Of a stretch of 8,263 bases of DNA, positions 1 through 6,186 are shown one piece after another (the first letter of the stretch is position 1; every line of letters begins with the position of its first letter). Both the position numbers and the translations under genes were made by a program. Origin of the DNA: Flavobacteriaceae bacterium (GTDB lineage: Bacteria > Bacteroidota > Bacteroidia > Flavobacteriales > Flavobacteriaceae). Below the pieces are notes generated by a model. It did not search any database and had not been told where the DNA came from. It was given only the letters and a program-made list of their open reading frames with translations. The stretch spans positions 1-8,263 of the forward strand of contig CANHNG010000059.1 in assembly GCA_947461915.1 (NCBI GenBank), in the 5' to 3' direction.

Positions 1-252
1 CTGTTTAGCAAACTTTTCATGCGAAGCAATACTATCACTGCTGATACCGATAACTTCGGCTCCTAAATCCTTAAAATCCTCGTATTGATCTCTAAAGCTG
101 CAGGCTTGCGCAGTGCAACCCGGAGTATTGTCCTTGGGATAAAAATAAAGAACCGCCGGTTTTTTTCCCACCACTGAAGCACTGTCAAAATCGTTTCCAT
201 GACTGTCTTTTGCTAAAAAATGCGGGATTTTATCTCCTACTTGTAGTGCCAT
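1..252 (-). CDS. bcp: Bcp/PrxQ-type thiol peroxidase (peroxiredoxin), 3' end outside window
   Basis: The 84 visible codons encode the N-terminal half of an atypical 2-Cys peroxiredoxin, which reduces hydrogen peroxide and organic or lipid hydroperoxides using thioredoxin, in the cytoplasm. The start MALQVGDKIPHF is typical of the family, followed by a thioredoxin-fold strand (about 33-38) and the active-site stretch YPKDNTPGCTAQACSFRD. C46 matches the peroxidatic cysteine and C51 the resolving cysteine five residues later, as in E. coli Bcp (C45/C50). The family is usually about 150 residues, so a little over half is present; the gene runs off the left edge. Its ATG overlaps the stop of the upstream queD homologue by one base (TAATG), which argues for translational coupling and fixes the start. 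Family assignment is firm; the rest of the protein cannot be judged. Confidence 0.93.
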   Translation of the reverse strand, partial: MALQVGDKIPHFLAKDSHGNDFDSASVVGKKPAVLYFYPKDNTPGCTAQACSFRDQYEDFKDLGAEVIGISSDSIASHEKFAKQ

Positions 253-662
253 TATTCCCCTTTATAGGTTACAAAATTACGTGGTGTTTCATAGAGCACT
301 ACCTCTAAATCAAATTCTGATTGAATTCTTTTTCTGATTTTATTCCAAATGACAACCACTATGTTTTCGGCGGTGGGATTTATATTTTCAAATTCAGGAA
401 CATCCAAATTCAAGTTTTTATGGTCGAAGGGTCTTTCAACTTCTTCCAAAATCAAATCACTTAATTCCTTGATGTCCATTACATAACCCGTTTCAGGATT
501 GATTTTACCCGTTACACTCACAATTAGTTCGTAATTATGCCCATGGAAATTAGGGTTGTTGCATTTCCCAAAAACGGCATCGTTCTGCTCGAAAGTCCAA
601 TCTTTTCGATACAATCGATGCGCTGCGTTAAAATGGGCTTTTCTGGATATGGTGACTCTCAT
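252..662 (-). CDS. queD: 6-carboxytetrahydropterin synthase / 6-pyruvoyl-tetrahydropterin synthase homologue (QueD family)
   Basis: This is a T-fold enzyme that converts 7,8-dihydroneopterin triphosphate to 6-carboxy-tetrahydropterin (queuosine and preQ0 route) or to 6-pyruvoyl-tetrahydropterin. The zinc ligands are H15, H40 and H42, the last two in the signature CNNPNFHGHNY; C34 is the catalytic cysteine, D80-H81 the second catalytic pair, and E125 (in YETPRN) the pterin-anchoring glutamate. At 136 residues it has the longer segment between the first His and the HGH motif seen in eukaryotic PTPS, rather than the compact E. coli QueD form. In bacteria the queuosine role is the safer call, but no queC or queE is visible to confirm it. 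The gene follows idi after 68 bp of repeats and overlaps the peroxiredoxin start by one base. No Shine-Dalgarno sequence is seen, as expected in Bacteroidota. Confidence 0.9.
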   Translation of the reverse strand: MRVTISRKAHFNAAHRLYRKDWTFEQNDAVFGKCNNPNFHGHNYELIVSVTGKINPETGYVMDIKELSDLILEEVERPFDHKNLNLDVPEFENINPTAENIVVVIWNKIRKRIQSEFDLEVVLYETPRNFVTYKGE

Positions 663-667
663 AGTGA

Positions 668-740
668 TTTTAGATTTCTAATTTTAGATTTTTGGGGATT
701 TCTGCATTCTGCTATCTCAAATCTGCTATCTTAGATTTTA
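668..740. repeat. Short direct repeats in the idi-queD gap
   Basis: Two 10-bp motifs each occur twice in direct orientation: TTTTAGATTT at 668-677 and 683-692, and TCTGCTATCT at 708-717 and 722-731. A shortened copy of the first (TTAGATTTTA) at 731-740 contains the idi stop codon. On the coding (minus) strand these read as AAATCTAAAA and AGATAGCAGA. The block fills nearly the whole space between idi and queD, so any queD promoter or the cotranscribed leader must lie in it. The copies are direct, so it is not a terminator hairpin. My impression is that such motifs recur between flavobacterial genes, but this cannot be tested here. Confidence 0.6.
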
Positions 741-1258
741 TGTTCTTCCAAATAGTGATAAAACTCGTCAAAAATAATCTTGAACCAAACGGTGTATATC
801 TCAGGATGCAATTGCATATCACTCCTAACGTCTTCAATACACATCCATTTCCAGTTTTCTACTTCCTCGGAGTTTATTTTTGGCTCTCCATCATAGTATC
901 CTATCATGACATGATCGAGTTCATGCTCTGTCAAACCATTATCAAATGGTGCCTTATAGATAAAATGAAACAATTCCTTCAGTCCAGTTTCAAAACCCAT
1001 TTCTTCAAACAATCTTCGGCTTCCCGCTTGAATATTGGTTTCGCCTTCACGCTGGTGACTACAGCATGTATTAGTCCATAATAGCGGAGAATGATACTTG
1101 TGATGTGCCCTTTGCTGAAGCATAATTTCATTCTTGCTATTTAATATAAAAACGGAAAACGCCCGGTGTAAAACCGCTTTTTCGTGGGCTTCCAGTTTAG
1201 GCATGAGCCCTATTTGCTCGTCTTTTTGGTTCACCAATATTACGTTATCTTCTTTCAT
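731..1258 (-). CDS. idi: Isopentenyl-diphosphate delta-isomerase, type 1
   Basis: This cytoplasmic Nudix-fold enzyme interconverts isopentenyl and dimethylallyl diphosphate, supplying both units for isoprenoids such as menaquinone, carotenoids and undecaprenyl phosphate. At 175 residues it is close to the E. coli enzyme (182). Visible hallmarks are H25 and H31 with the AFSVFILN strand, the catalytic-cysteine segment TNTCCSHQREGE (C66 aligned with E. coli C67, and metal ligand H68), the Nudix helix AGSRRLFEEMGFE (79-90), and the E-H-E site in GLTEHELDHV (E111, E113), which carries a metal ligand and the catalytic glutamate. The ATG start is supported by a possible -7 promoter element 18-25 bases upstream. 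The gene is divergent from the Msr fusion gene across 159 bp. Type 1 (metal and Nudix) rather than the flavin-dependent type 2 is clear. Confidence 0.95.
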   Translation of the reverse strand: MKEDNVILVNQKDEQIGLMPKLEAHEKAVLHRAFSVFILNSKNEIMLQQRAHHKYHSPLLWTNTCCSHQREGETNIQAGSRRLFEEMGFETGLKELFHFIYKAPFDNGLTEHELDHVMIGYYDGEPKINSEEVENWKWMCIEDVRSDMQLHPEIYTVWFKIIFDEFYHYLEEHKI

Positions 1259-1275
1259 ATCTGTTTTTAGCTTGT

Positions 1276-1283
1276 CAAAAATA
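1276..1283 (-). promoter_or_regulatory. Candidate Bacteroidota -7 element for idi
   Basis: On the minus strand the bases read TATTTTTG, an exact match to the Bacteroidota -7 consensus TAnnTTTG, and would start transcription about 12 bases before the idi ATG. No TTTG -33 box is seen at the usual 17-23 base spacing, and the stretch is T-rich, so a chance match is possible. Confidence 0.4.
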
Positions 1284-1392
1284 CAAAAAAAGAAATTGGG
1301 AATTCTGGTTTTTTAAAATATCAACAATCGTTAAACTTTCCTTAAATGAGAGCCATTTACAATCTACACGACAATTTCTAGCGTATATCTAT

Positions 1393-1404
1393 TGTAAATT
1401 TACA
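1393..1404. promoter_or_regulatory. 12-bp perfect palindrome in front of the Msr gene, possible operator
   Basis: TGTAAATTTACA is its own reverse complement and ends 13 bases before the Msr ATG. It contains TAAATTTA, a 5-of-6 match to the -7 consensus TAnnTTTG (last base A instead of G). Its left part ATTGTAAAT (1391-1399) is also the exact reverse complement of ATTTACAAT at 1355-1363. A dimeric regulator binding over the promoter would explain it. In A+T-rich DNA a 12-bp palindrome is not rare, so function is inference. Confidence 0.35.
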
Positions 1405-1417
1405 TCATAATCTAAAC

Positions 1418-2533
1418 ATGATTGCGATGAAAAACATCCTTAATTATTTGATATTATTACCTTTATTTGCATTAAATGCCTGCGGACAATCGACTAAAAA
1501 AACAGAATTAACTCCAAAACCTTCCCCTATGGAAAACACAATCAGCAAACCCGGAAATCCCTATTATTCAAACACTGACACAACAAAATTGCATGTCACA
1601 GATACCGAATGGAAAAAAGTCCTTTCTCCAGACTTGTATGCCGTTTCAAGAAATGCCGACACCGAAAGAGCTTTTACTGGAAAGCTCTGGAATTCTGATG
1701 CCAAGGGCACCTATTATTGTGCCGCTTGTGGCAATAAATTATTCAGATCCGACCAGAAATTTGTCAGCAGCTGCGGTTGGCCTAGTTTTTTTGAACAGGA
1801 AAACAAAAATAGCGTGGTCTACAAAGAAGATAATTCTTATGGAATGAAAAGAATTGAAGCACTTTGCGGGAGATGTGACGGACATTTAGGCCATCTTTTT
1901 GATGATGGACCGGCACCAACGGGCAAAAGATATTGCATGAATTCCATTGCTTTGGATTTTGTTCCAGACAAAGTGATGACAGAAAACGGAAGCAAAAACA
2001 ACATCGAAACAATTACTCTTGGAGGCGGTTGTTATTGGTGTGTCGAGGCAGTTTATGAAAAATTAGAAGGTGTAAAGTCAGTAGTTTCGGGGTTTTCTGG
2101 AGGAAAAAACGCAAACCCCACTTATGAAGAAGTGTGTACCGGCAGAACGGGTCATGCCGAAGTGGTGCAGATTACCTATGACAAAACCTTGACCAACCTC
2201 GACGAAATTTTACAAGTGTTTTTTACCGTTCATGACCCGACGACCCTAAACCGTCAAGGTGCCGATGTGGGAACCCAATACCGCTCAGTGATTTTTTATG
2301 CCAATGAGGAACAAAAAAAGGAAGCCCAGTCTATTATTGACCAATTAAATTCCGAAAAAGTATATCCCAGCCCAATTGTAACCACGCTTGAACCACTCAC
2401 ACAGTTTTACAAAGCCGAGGATTACCATCAAAATTATTATGAAAATAATAAAAGCCAACCCTATTGCCAAATGGTCATCCAACCCAAGATAGAAAAATTC
2501 GAAAAGATATTTAAAGCCCGTTTAAAAAAATAA
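1418..2533 (+). CDS. msrBA: Bifunctional methionine sulfoxide reductase MsrB-MsrA, lipoprotein
   Basis: The protein repairs oxidised methionine: MsrB reduces the R-sulfoxide and MsrA the S-sulfoxide. Residues 1-22 form a lipoprotein signal with lipobox LNAC (modified C22), so the enzyme should be lipid-anchored outside the cytoplasm. A 40-residue linker leads to MsrB (about 61-184), with zinc cysteines C101/C104 and C150/C153, the SSCGWPSF motif (C119, possible recycling cysteine) and catalytic C173 in RYCMNSIALDF. MsrA follows (about 197-358), with GGGCYWCVEA (catalytic C205, C208 in place of the common Gly), the GHAEVV motif, and C240 and C350 as possible recycling cysteines. The order B-then-A is the reverse of Neisseria PilB and of MsrAB. 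It needs a periplasmic electron donor not visible here. An in-frame ATG at 1427 would give a more standard signal peptide (MKNILNYL) and may be the real start. Confidence 0.93.
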   Translation: MIAMKNILNYLILLPLFALNACGQSTKKTELTPKPSPMENTISKPGNPYYSNTDTTKLHVTDTEWKKVLSPDLYAVSRNADTERAFTGKLWNSDAKGTYYCAACGNKLFRSDQKFVSSCGWPSFFEQENKNSVVYKEDNSYGMKRIEALCGRCDGHLGHLFDDGPAPTGKRYCMNSIALDFVPDKVMTENGSKNNIETITLGGGCYWCVEAVYEKLEGVKSVVSGFSGGKNANPTYEEVCTGRTGHAEVVQITYDKTLTNLDEILQVFFTVHDPTTLNRQGADVGTQYRSVIFYANEEQKKEAQSIIDQLNSEKVYPSPIVTTLEPLTQFYKAEDYHQNYYENNKSQPYCQMVIQPKIEKFEKIFKARLKK

Positions 2534-2659
2534 GAAATCCACAATCACCTAAAGACATCATTGTAAAAAACACAGAACATTTCTTTTTTTATTGTGCTGA
2601 AATTCATATATTTATCTAGGTAATTAAACAAATTATTCACTTTTTTAAATAATGAAATT

Positions 2660-2878
2660 ATGTGGCATATGTACGAGCATCATTATTGGGGAATGCATTT
2701 CTTCTGGTGGCTATTTTGGATTATTCTAATAGTATGGCTGTTTTCAACTCAAAGGAAAATGCCAAGTCAACAAACAAAAGATGAAAGTCCTTTAGAAATT
2801 TTGAAGAAAAGGTTTGCCAAAGGCGAGATTACGAAAGAAGAATACGAAGAAATAAAGAATACGCTTGACAAGGATTAA
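2660..2878 (+). CDS. Small single-span membrane protein with SHOCT domain
   Basis: This 72-residue protein has three parts. Residues 1-16 are rich in His, Met, Trp and Tyr (H3, H7, H8, H13; M1, M4, M12). Residues about 14-29 are a strongly hydrophobic, Trp-rich membrane span (FFWWLFWIILIVWLF). After a polar linker, residues about 42-70 form a SHOCT (short C-terminal) domain: SPLEILKKRFAKGEITKEEYEEIKN, in which an amphipathic helix is followed by the G-E-I-T-x-E-E-Y turn. SHOCT domains are common at the ends of small bacterial membrane proteins and are thought to mediate oligomerisation or protein contacts; no enzymatic role is known. The His/Met-rich start could bind a metal such as copper, but that is inference. 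The gene stands alone, 126 bp after the Msr gene and directly before a terminator. Confidence 0.85.
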   Translation: MWHMYEHHYWGMHFFWWLFWIILIVWLFSTQRKMPSQQTKDESPLEILKKRFAKGEITKEEYEEIKNTLDKD

Positions 2879-2901
2879 TTATTCGAAAAACAATAGACTC
2901 C

Positions 2902-2931
2902 AAAAACCGGAAAGTAATTTTCGGTTTTTTT
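2902..2931 (+). terminator. Intrinsic terminator after the SHOCT gene
   Basis: A 12-bp stem (AAAAACCGGAAA at 2902-2913 with TTTTCGGTTTTT at 2918-2929, one G-T wobble) closes a 4-base loop GTAA and runs into seven T (2925-2931). It lies 24 bases after the SHOCT stop codon and separates that gene from the glycogen synthase. The A-run on its left side gives a U-run on the other strand, so it could act in both directions, although no gene reads toward it from the right. Confidence 0.85.
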
Positions 2932-2998
2932 GTTTATCATTTTGAGAACATTTTTTTGATTCATTCATCCGGACGTGCAATAAGTAGGGGATATTTAT

Positions 2999-3006
2999 TA
3001 TATTTG
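2999..3006 (+). promoter_or_regulatory. Bacteroidota -7 promoter element for glycogen synthase
   Basis: TATATTTG matches TAnnTTTG exactly and predicts a transcription start near 3012, giving a leader of about 40 bases before the ATG at 3053. It sits just after the preceding terminator, where a new promoter is needed. No clear TTTG -33 box is found at the proper spacing. Confidence 0.5.
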
Positions 3007-3052
3007 GAATGTTAACCAAAAATCCCAAACACAAATTATTAATAGTCGTCGT

Positions 3053-4279
3053 ATGAAAATAGCTCTTTTTTCGAATGAATTTCCTCCCAATATCTACGGA
3101 GGCGCAGGGGTTCACATCGACTTTTTAAGCCAAGAATTAGCCAAATTAGGTCAGGTTGAAGTACGTTGCTTTGGTGACCAAAACGAAGATACACAAACGA
3201 TGCAGGTACGCGGAGTCAACTCTTCTTTGACCAAAATGGTTGATGATAGTAACCCGCACATCAAAATGTTCCATAACTTGAGTCGGAATGTCGAAATGTC
3301 CCAAGCCACGGCAGAAGCTGATGTTATCCATTGCCATACTTGGTACACCCACCTTGCCGGAATTTTTACCCGCGAACTCTTACAGGTACCCTTAATTCTC
3401 ACCACACACAGTCTGGAAACACACCGTCCGTGGAAAGTGGAACAACTGGGCAATGGCTATTTCCTTTCGCGCTGGATCGAAAACAAAGCCTATAATACCG
3501 CCGATGGCATTATTGCCGTAAGCGAACAAATGAAAGAAGATGTCATCGAGGCTTATGGCGTTGCTCCTGAAAAAGTGACCGTGATTCATAACGGGATTGA
3601 CCCTGAATTTTACCAACCCACATTTAACGAAAAATTGCTTTTAGATTTAGGCATTGATCCCAACATTCCTTTTGTGCTTTTCGTGGGGCGTATTACGCGT
3701 CAAAAAGGAATTTCAGGACTGATAGAAGCCGCGAAATATTTCAACAAAAACTGTCAAATTGTACTTTGTGCCGGTGCTCCGGACACCAAGGAAATAGCAG
3801 AAGAAACCGAATTATTAATCACCAATTTAAAAAAAGAACGAGAAGGTGTCATCTTGATTTCAGAGATGCTGCCCCGCGAAAAAATAAAAGTATTGTACAG
3901 CCACGCTCGCGTGTTTGCCTGCCCTTCCTTATACGAGCCTTTTGGCATCATCAACCTAGAAGCTATGGCTTGCGAAACACCCGTTGTGGGAAGCCATGTA
4001 GGCGGAATTCCAGAAATCATTGTCGAGGGGGAGACGGGTTATTTAGTACCTTTAGAAAGTGTTTCGAGAACCGATTTTAATCCAAAAAATCCAGAAGCGT
4101 TCCAAAAAGCATTTGCCACCAAAATCAACCTCCTTTTAAACGATGAAGCCTTGGCAACCCAAATGGGAAAAGCCGGTCGGGTCCGCGTATTGAAAATATT
4201 CAGTTGGAAATCTATCGCCCAAACCACTTTTGAGTATTACCAAAAAGTGATTGATGGTTTTGTTAAGGAAAAGGCTTGA
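3053..4279 (+). CDS. glgA: Glycogen synthase, GT4 family (Corynebacterium-type GlgA)
   Basis: This cytoplasmic GT-B glycosyltransferase is of the type that extends alpha-1,4-glucan from ADP-glucose. The N-terminal domain begins MKIALFSNEFPPNIYGGAGVH, with the Gly-rich acceptor loop (16-19) typical of glycogen synthases, and carries H93-C-H95 in a segment often found in GT4 enzymes. The C-terminal donor domain has GRITRQKG (R213, K218, phosphate-binding pair), HNGIDP (179-184), and the E-x7-E motif in YEPFGIINLEAMAC (E295, E303), then GGIPEIIVEGETGYLVP. The length of 408 fits the shorter actinobacterial-like GlgA rather than the GT5 GlgA of E. coli (about 477). In mycobacteria the homologue (GlgM) instead makes maltose-1-phosphate, so that activity is an alternative. 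No glgB, glgC or glgP is adjacent. The gene is monocistronic by context. Confidence 0.85.
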   Translation: MKIALFSNEFPPNIYGGAGVHIDFLSQELAKLGQVEVRCFGDQNEDTQTMQVRGVNSSLTKMVDDSNPHIKMFHNLSRNVEMSQATAEADVIHCHTWYTHLAGIFTRELLQVPLILTTHSLETHRPWKVEQLGNGYFLSRWIENKAYNTADGIIAVSEQMKEDVIEAYGVAPEKVTVIHNGIDPEFYQPTFNEKLLLDLGIDPNIPFVLFVGRITRQKGISGLIEAAKYFNKNCQIVLCAGAPDTKEIAEETELLITNLKKEREGVILISEMLPREKIKVLYSHARVFACPSLYEPFGIINLEAMACETPVVGSHVGGIPEIIVEGETGYLVPLESVSRTDFNPKNPEAFQKAFATKINLLLNDEALATQMGKAGRVRVLKIFSWKSIAQTTFEYYQKVIDGFVKEKA

Positions 4280-4372
4280 TGAAACAGCCTCCGTTTGATG
4301 ATTTATAAAACTAAGTCTATATAAAGCTACCGGAAACCCTAAAAGACAAGTCACATCAAACAATCTTAACAT

Positions 4373-5722
4373 ATGGACAGACGGGATTTTATAAAACAAT
4401 CAACTTTACTCTCAATTGGCGGGCTTTTAATTCCTTCAACATTCCTTTCAGCTTGGAGAAAAGACACCTTATTTGAAAACATAAATTATAATGGAAAAGT
4501 TATAATTATTGGTGCTGGTGCTGCCGGACTATATGCTGCCTATATTTTGAAGTCAAAAGGAATTCACTTTCAGATTTTAGAAGCTTCTGCAAATTATGGC
4601 GGACGACTTGGCAAACTGACAGGTTTTGCCAATTTTCCTATTGACTTAGGTGCGCAATGGTTGCATGGCAAAAACAGTATTACGGGCGACCTCATCACCA
4701 AATCCGGAACAAAAATCACATTGGACAACAGCGATGAAAAATATTGGTTCAACAACCAAATTGTAAGTTCATTGCCCCGCAACATCAATGAGATCTTTGC
4801 TAGAGAAGATAATTTGTCTGATGTGTCCTTTAAAGATTTTGCCATACAGGAAGGTTTTGGAAACGAATACAAAAACATTGTGGAAGGCATAGCCGGCGAT
4901 TGCGGTGCAGCAGCATCAAGTATATCTACTTTTTGGAAAATCAAGGAAGAAGAAAATTGGAGTTCTGGTGCTAAAGATTTCAAATTTCAAGAAACTTACT
5001 TCGACTTAATTGATAGCCAAATCGCAATTCATGTAAAAGATAAAATCTTACTTAATACCGTTGTCACAAAAATTGATTATTCTCAATCAAAAATCCAACT
5101 TACAGATAGCAACAATAATTTATACCAAGCGGATAAGGTGATTATTACCGTTCCTATTTCTATTCTTAAATCGGGAGATATTCAATTTATTCCATCACTA
5201 CCTGATGAAAAAACAATTGCATTTTCAAAAATAGGTATGGATGCAGGAATGAAAGTATTTTTAAAATTCAGCAATAAATTCTTTGACCAAAATATAATTG
5301 GTGGAGCGATGTGTGCCGCTTATAGAGATGACAGCATAGGGAAAACACAAAATGATAATGTATTGCTTGCTTTTATTATGGGCGAGCAAGCCGAATATTT
5401 GACCGCATTAGGAAGTGACGCAGCAATATCAAACGCGTTACTTCAAGAATTGGACACTATGTATAACGGACAGGCAACCGCATCATTTATTGCATCGCAT
5501 GTTCAAAACTGGACAACAAACCCATTTGTTAAAGGAGCTTATTCCTATAGCACTATTGGCATGGGAGATGCAAGAAAAGTAGCAACTCGACAGATAAACA
5601 AAAAACTATATTTTGCTGGTGAAGCAATGAATACCAATGGACATCATCAAACTGTTCACGGAGCAATAGAAACTGGCTATAGAGAAGTTACAAAAATGCT
5701 AAAAGACATAAAAAAAATGTAA
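4373..5722 (+). CDS. Tat-exported flavin-dependent amine oxidase (MAO/polyamine oxidase family)
   Basis: The protein belongs to the FAD amine oxidases, which oxidise amines or polyamines with oxygen, releasing an aldehyde or aminoketone, ammonia and peroxide. The N-terminus DRRDFIKQ plus a hydrophobic stretch (11-26) is a twin-arginine signal, so it should be exported already folded with FAD. FAD-binding features are the dinucleotide fold VIIIGAGAAGLYAAYIL (43-59), E70 ending the second strand, GGRLG (76-80), and DLGAQWLHG (91-99). K294 in GMKVFLKF matches the conserved active-site lysine near flavin N5 (K296 of MAO-B). The end LYFAGEAMNTNGHHQTVHGAIETGY (412-436) is the usual closing FAD motif. 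The length of 449 is normal. The substrate cannot be told from sequence. Codon choice looks more A+T-rich than in the preceding glycogen synthase, which hints at separate origin. It ends before a decayed region. Confidence 0.88.
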   Translation: MDRRDFIKQSTLLSIGGLLIPSTFLSAWRKDTLFENINYNGKVIIIGAGAAGLYAAYILKSKGIHFQILEASANYGGRLGKLTGFANFPIDLGAQWLHGKNSITGDLITKSGTKITLDNSDEKYWFNNQIVSSLPRNINEIFAREDNLSDVSFKDFAIQEGFGNEYKNIVEGIAGDCGAAASSISTFWKIKEEENWSSGAKDFKFQETYFDLIDSQIAIHVKDKILLNTVVTKIDYSQSKIQLTDSNNNLYQADKVIITVPISILKSGDIQFIPSLPDEKTIAFSKIGMDAGMKVFLKFSNKFFDQNIIGGAMCAAYRDDSIGKTQNDNVLLAFIMGEQAEYLTALGSDAAISNALLQELDTMYNGQATASFIASHVQNWTTNPFVKGAYSYSTIGMGDARKVATRQINKKLYFAGEAMNTNGHHQTVHGAIETGYREVTKMLKDIKKM

Positions 5723-5793
5723 ATAGTATTATTTGTTATTTGATTATCCGCAATTACCCATAATTGAATAGAAAAAAATTGATAAAAAAAGGG

Positions 5794-5877
5794 ATGAATA
5801 TACTTGATTTTATGGCAAATTTTGGTAGCGAAGAATCATGCATAATTCATGTACTTATTACTTTATTATCTACCTAA
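5794..5877 (+). mobile_element. Possible remnant of IS1595-type transposase N-terminus
   Basis: An ATG opens a 27-residue frame starting MNILDFMANFGSEESC. Transposases of the IS1595 family commonly begin with a similar short block (Met-Asn-x-Leu-x-Phe, then F-x-x-E-x-x-C), ahead of a zinc-ribbon of CxxC pairs. Here the likeness stops at about residue 17; the rest (IIHVLITLLST) lacks the expected charged helix and zinc cysteines and runs into a stop. No terminal inverted repeats or target duplication were recognised. The resemblance is from memory of the family and is short, so chance is possible. Confidence 0.25.
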
Positions 5878-6170
5878 ATCTACTTCAATTTATATTAGGA
5901 AACACTATGAAATAATTGCACTAATAGTTATTTTGATAATTTTTTTACTGTTCTTATACTTGTAGAAGTTTTATTGTTTTTATTTTCTTTTTATATTTCG
6001 ATAAATTCAATAATGTAATTAGAAATTCAGGATTTATATTTACAACAATTTTAATTAAGTTATCCTTTAATACCAAGGGCATATTAAATACAGTACTAAT
6101 TGTAATAGCCGTAGGTTTTGGAGTTTTAATTATAAAAATTCATGATTCATATAAAAATATTGAAACATAA
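5849..6170 (+). pseudogene. Frameshifted small membrane-protein gene (remnant)
   Basis: A frame from the ATG at 5849 encodes 38 residues ending in a membrane span (IIALIVILIIFLLFLYL) and stops at 5963-5965. In the next frame, 5953-6018 continues hydrophobically (LILVEVLLFLFSFYIS). In the third frame, open from 5940 to 6170 but lacking a start, there follows KFNNVIRNSGFIFTTILI, then a second span (LNTVLIVIAVGFGVLII) and a polar tail KIHDSYKNIET ending in TAA. Read together with one or two frame changes near 5953-6003, this makes a protein of about 105 residues with two or three membrane spans. No family is recognised. A+T-rich DNA readily yields hydrophobic frames, so noncoding DNA is the alternative; the coherent tail with its natural-looking end favours a real, broken gene. 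Confidence 0.35.
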
Positions 6171-6186
6171 ATGGGAATTAAAAAAC

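Larger units (their letters stand above)
5723..6186. other. 464-bp A+T-rich stretch without an intact gene
   Basis: No complete gene is seen on either strand. The stretch contains a 27-codon ORF resembling a transposase start (5794-5877) and overlapping remnants of a hydrophobic reading frame (5849-6170), listed separately. The first 70 bases after the amine oxidase show no G+C hairpin that would serve as a terminator, and none is seen before the convergent gene ending at 6187. The base composition is clearly poorer in G+C than the flanking genes. Confidence 0.6.

Noticed and set aside
692..1081. 129-codon plus-strand frame opposite idi
   Set aside because: It lies antisense over the catalytic region of a well-supported idi gene, has no recognisable domain and starts within the repeat block.
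2541..2596. CACAAT / ATTGTG inverted hexamers with a T-run after the Msr gene
   Set aside because: Six base pairs with a loop of over 40 bases is too weak for an intrinsic terminator.
2955..2958. TTTG as -33 box for the glycogen synthase promoter
   Set aside because: It is 40 bases from the -7 element, well outside the 17-23 base spacing of Bacteroidota promoters.
3151..3453. 100-codon minus-strand frame inside the glycogen synthase gene
   Set aside because: It is fully covered by an intact, conserved gene on the plus strand, and its own protein resembles nothing known.
4293..4361. 8-bp inverted repeat (GTTTGATG at 4293-4300, CATCAAAC at 4354-4361) after glycogen synthase
   Set aside because: The arms are short and 53 bases apart with no T-run after them, so neither a terminator nor a clear operator is supported.
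4594..4983. 129-codon minus-strand frame inside the amine oxidase gene
   Set aside because: It is antisense to conserved FAD-binding residues and shows no family features; it is a by-product of codon choice on the other strand.
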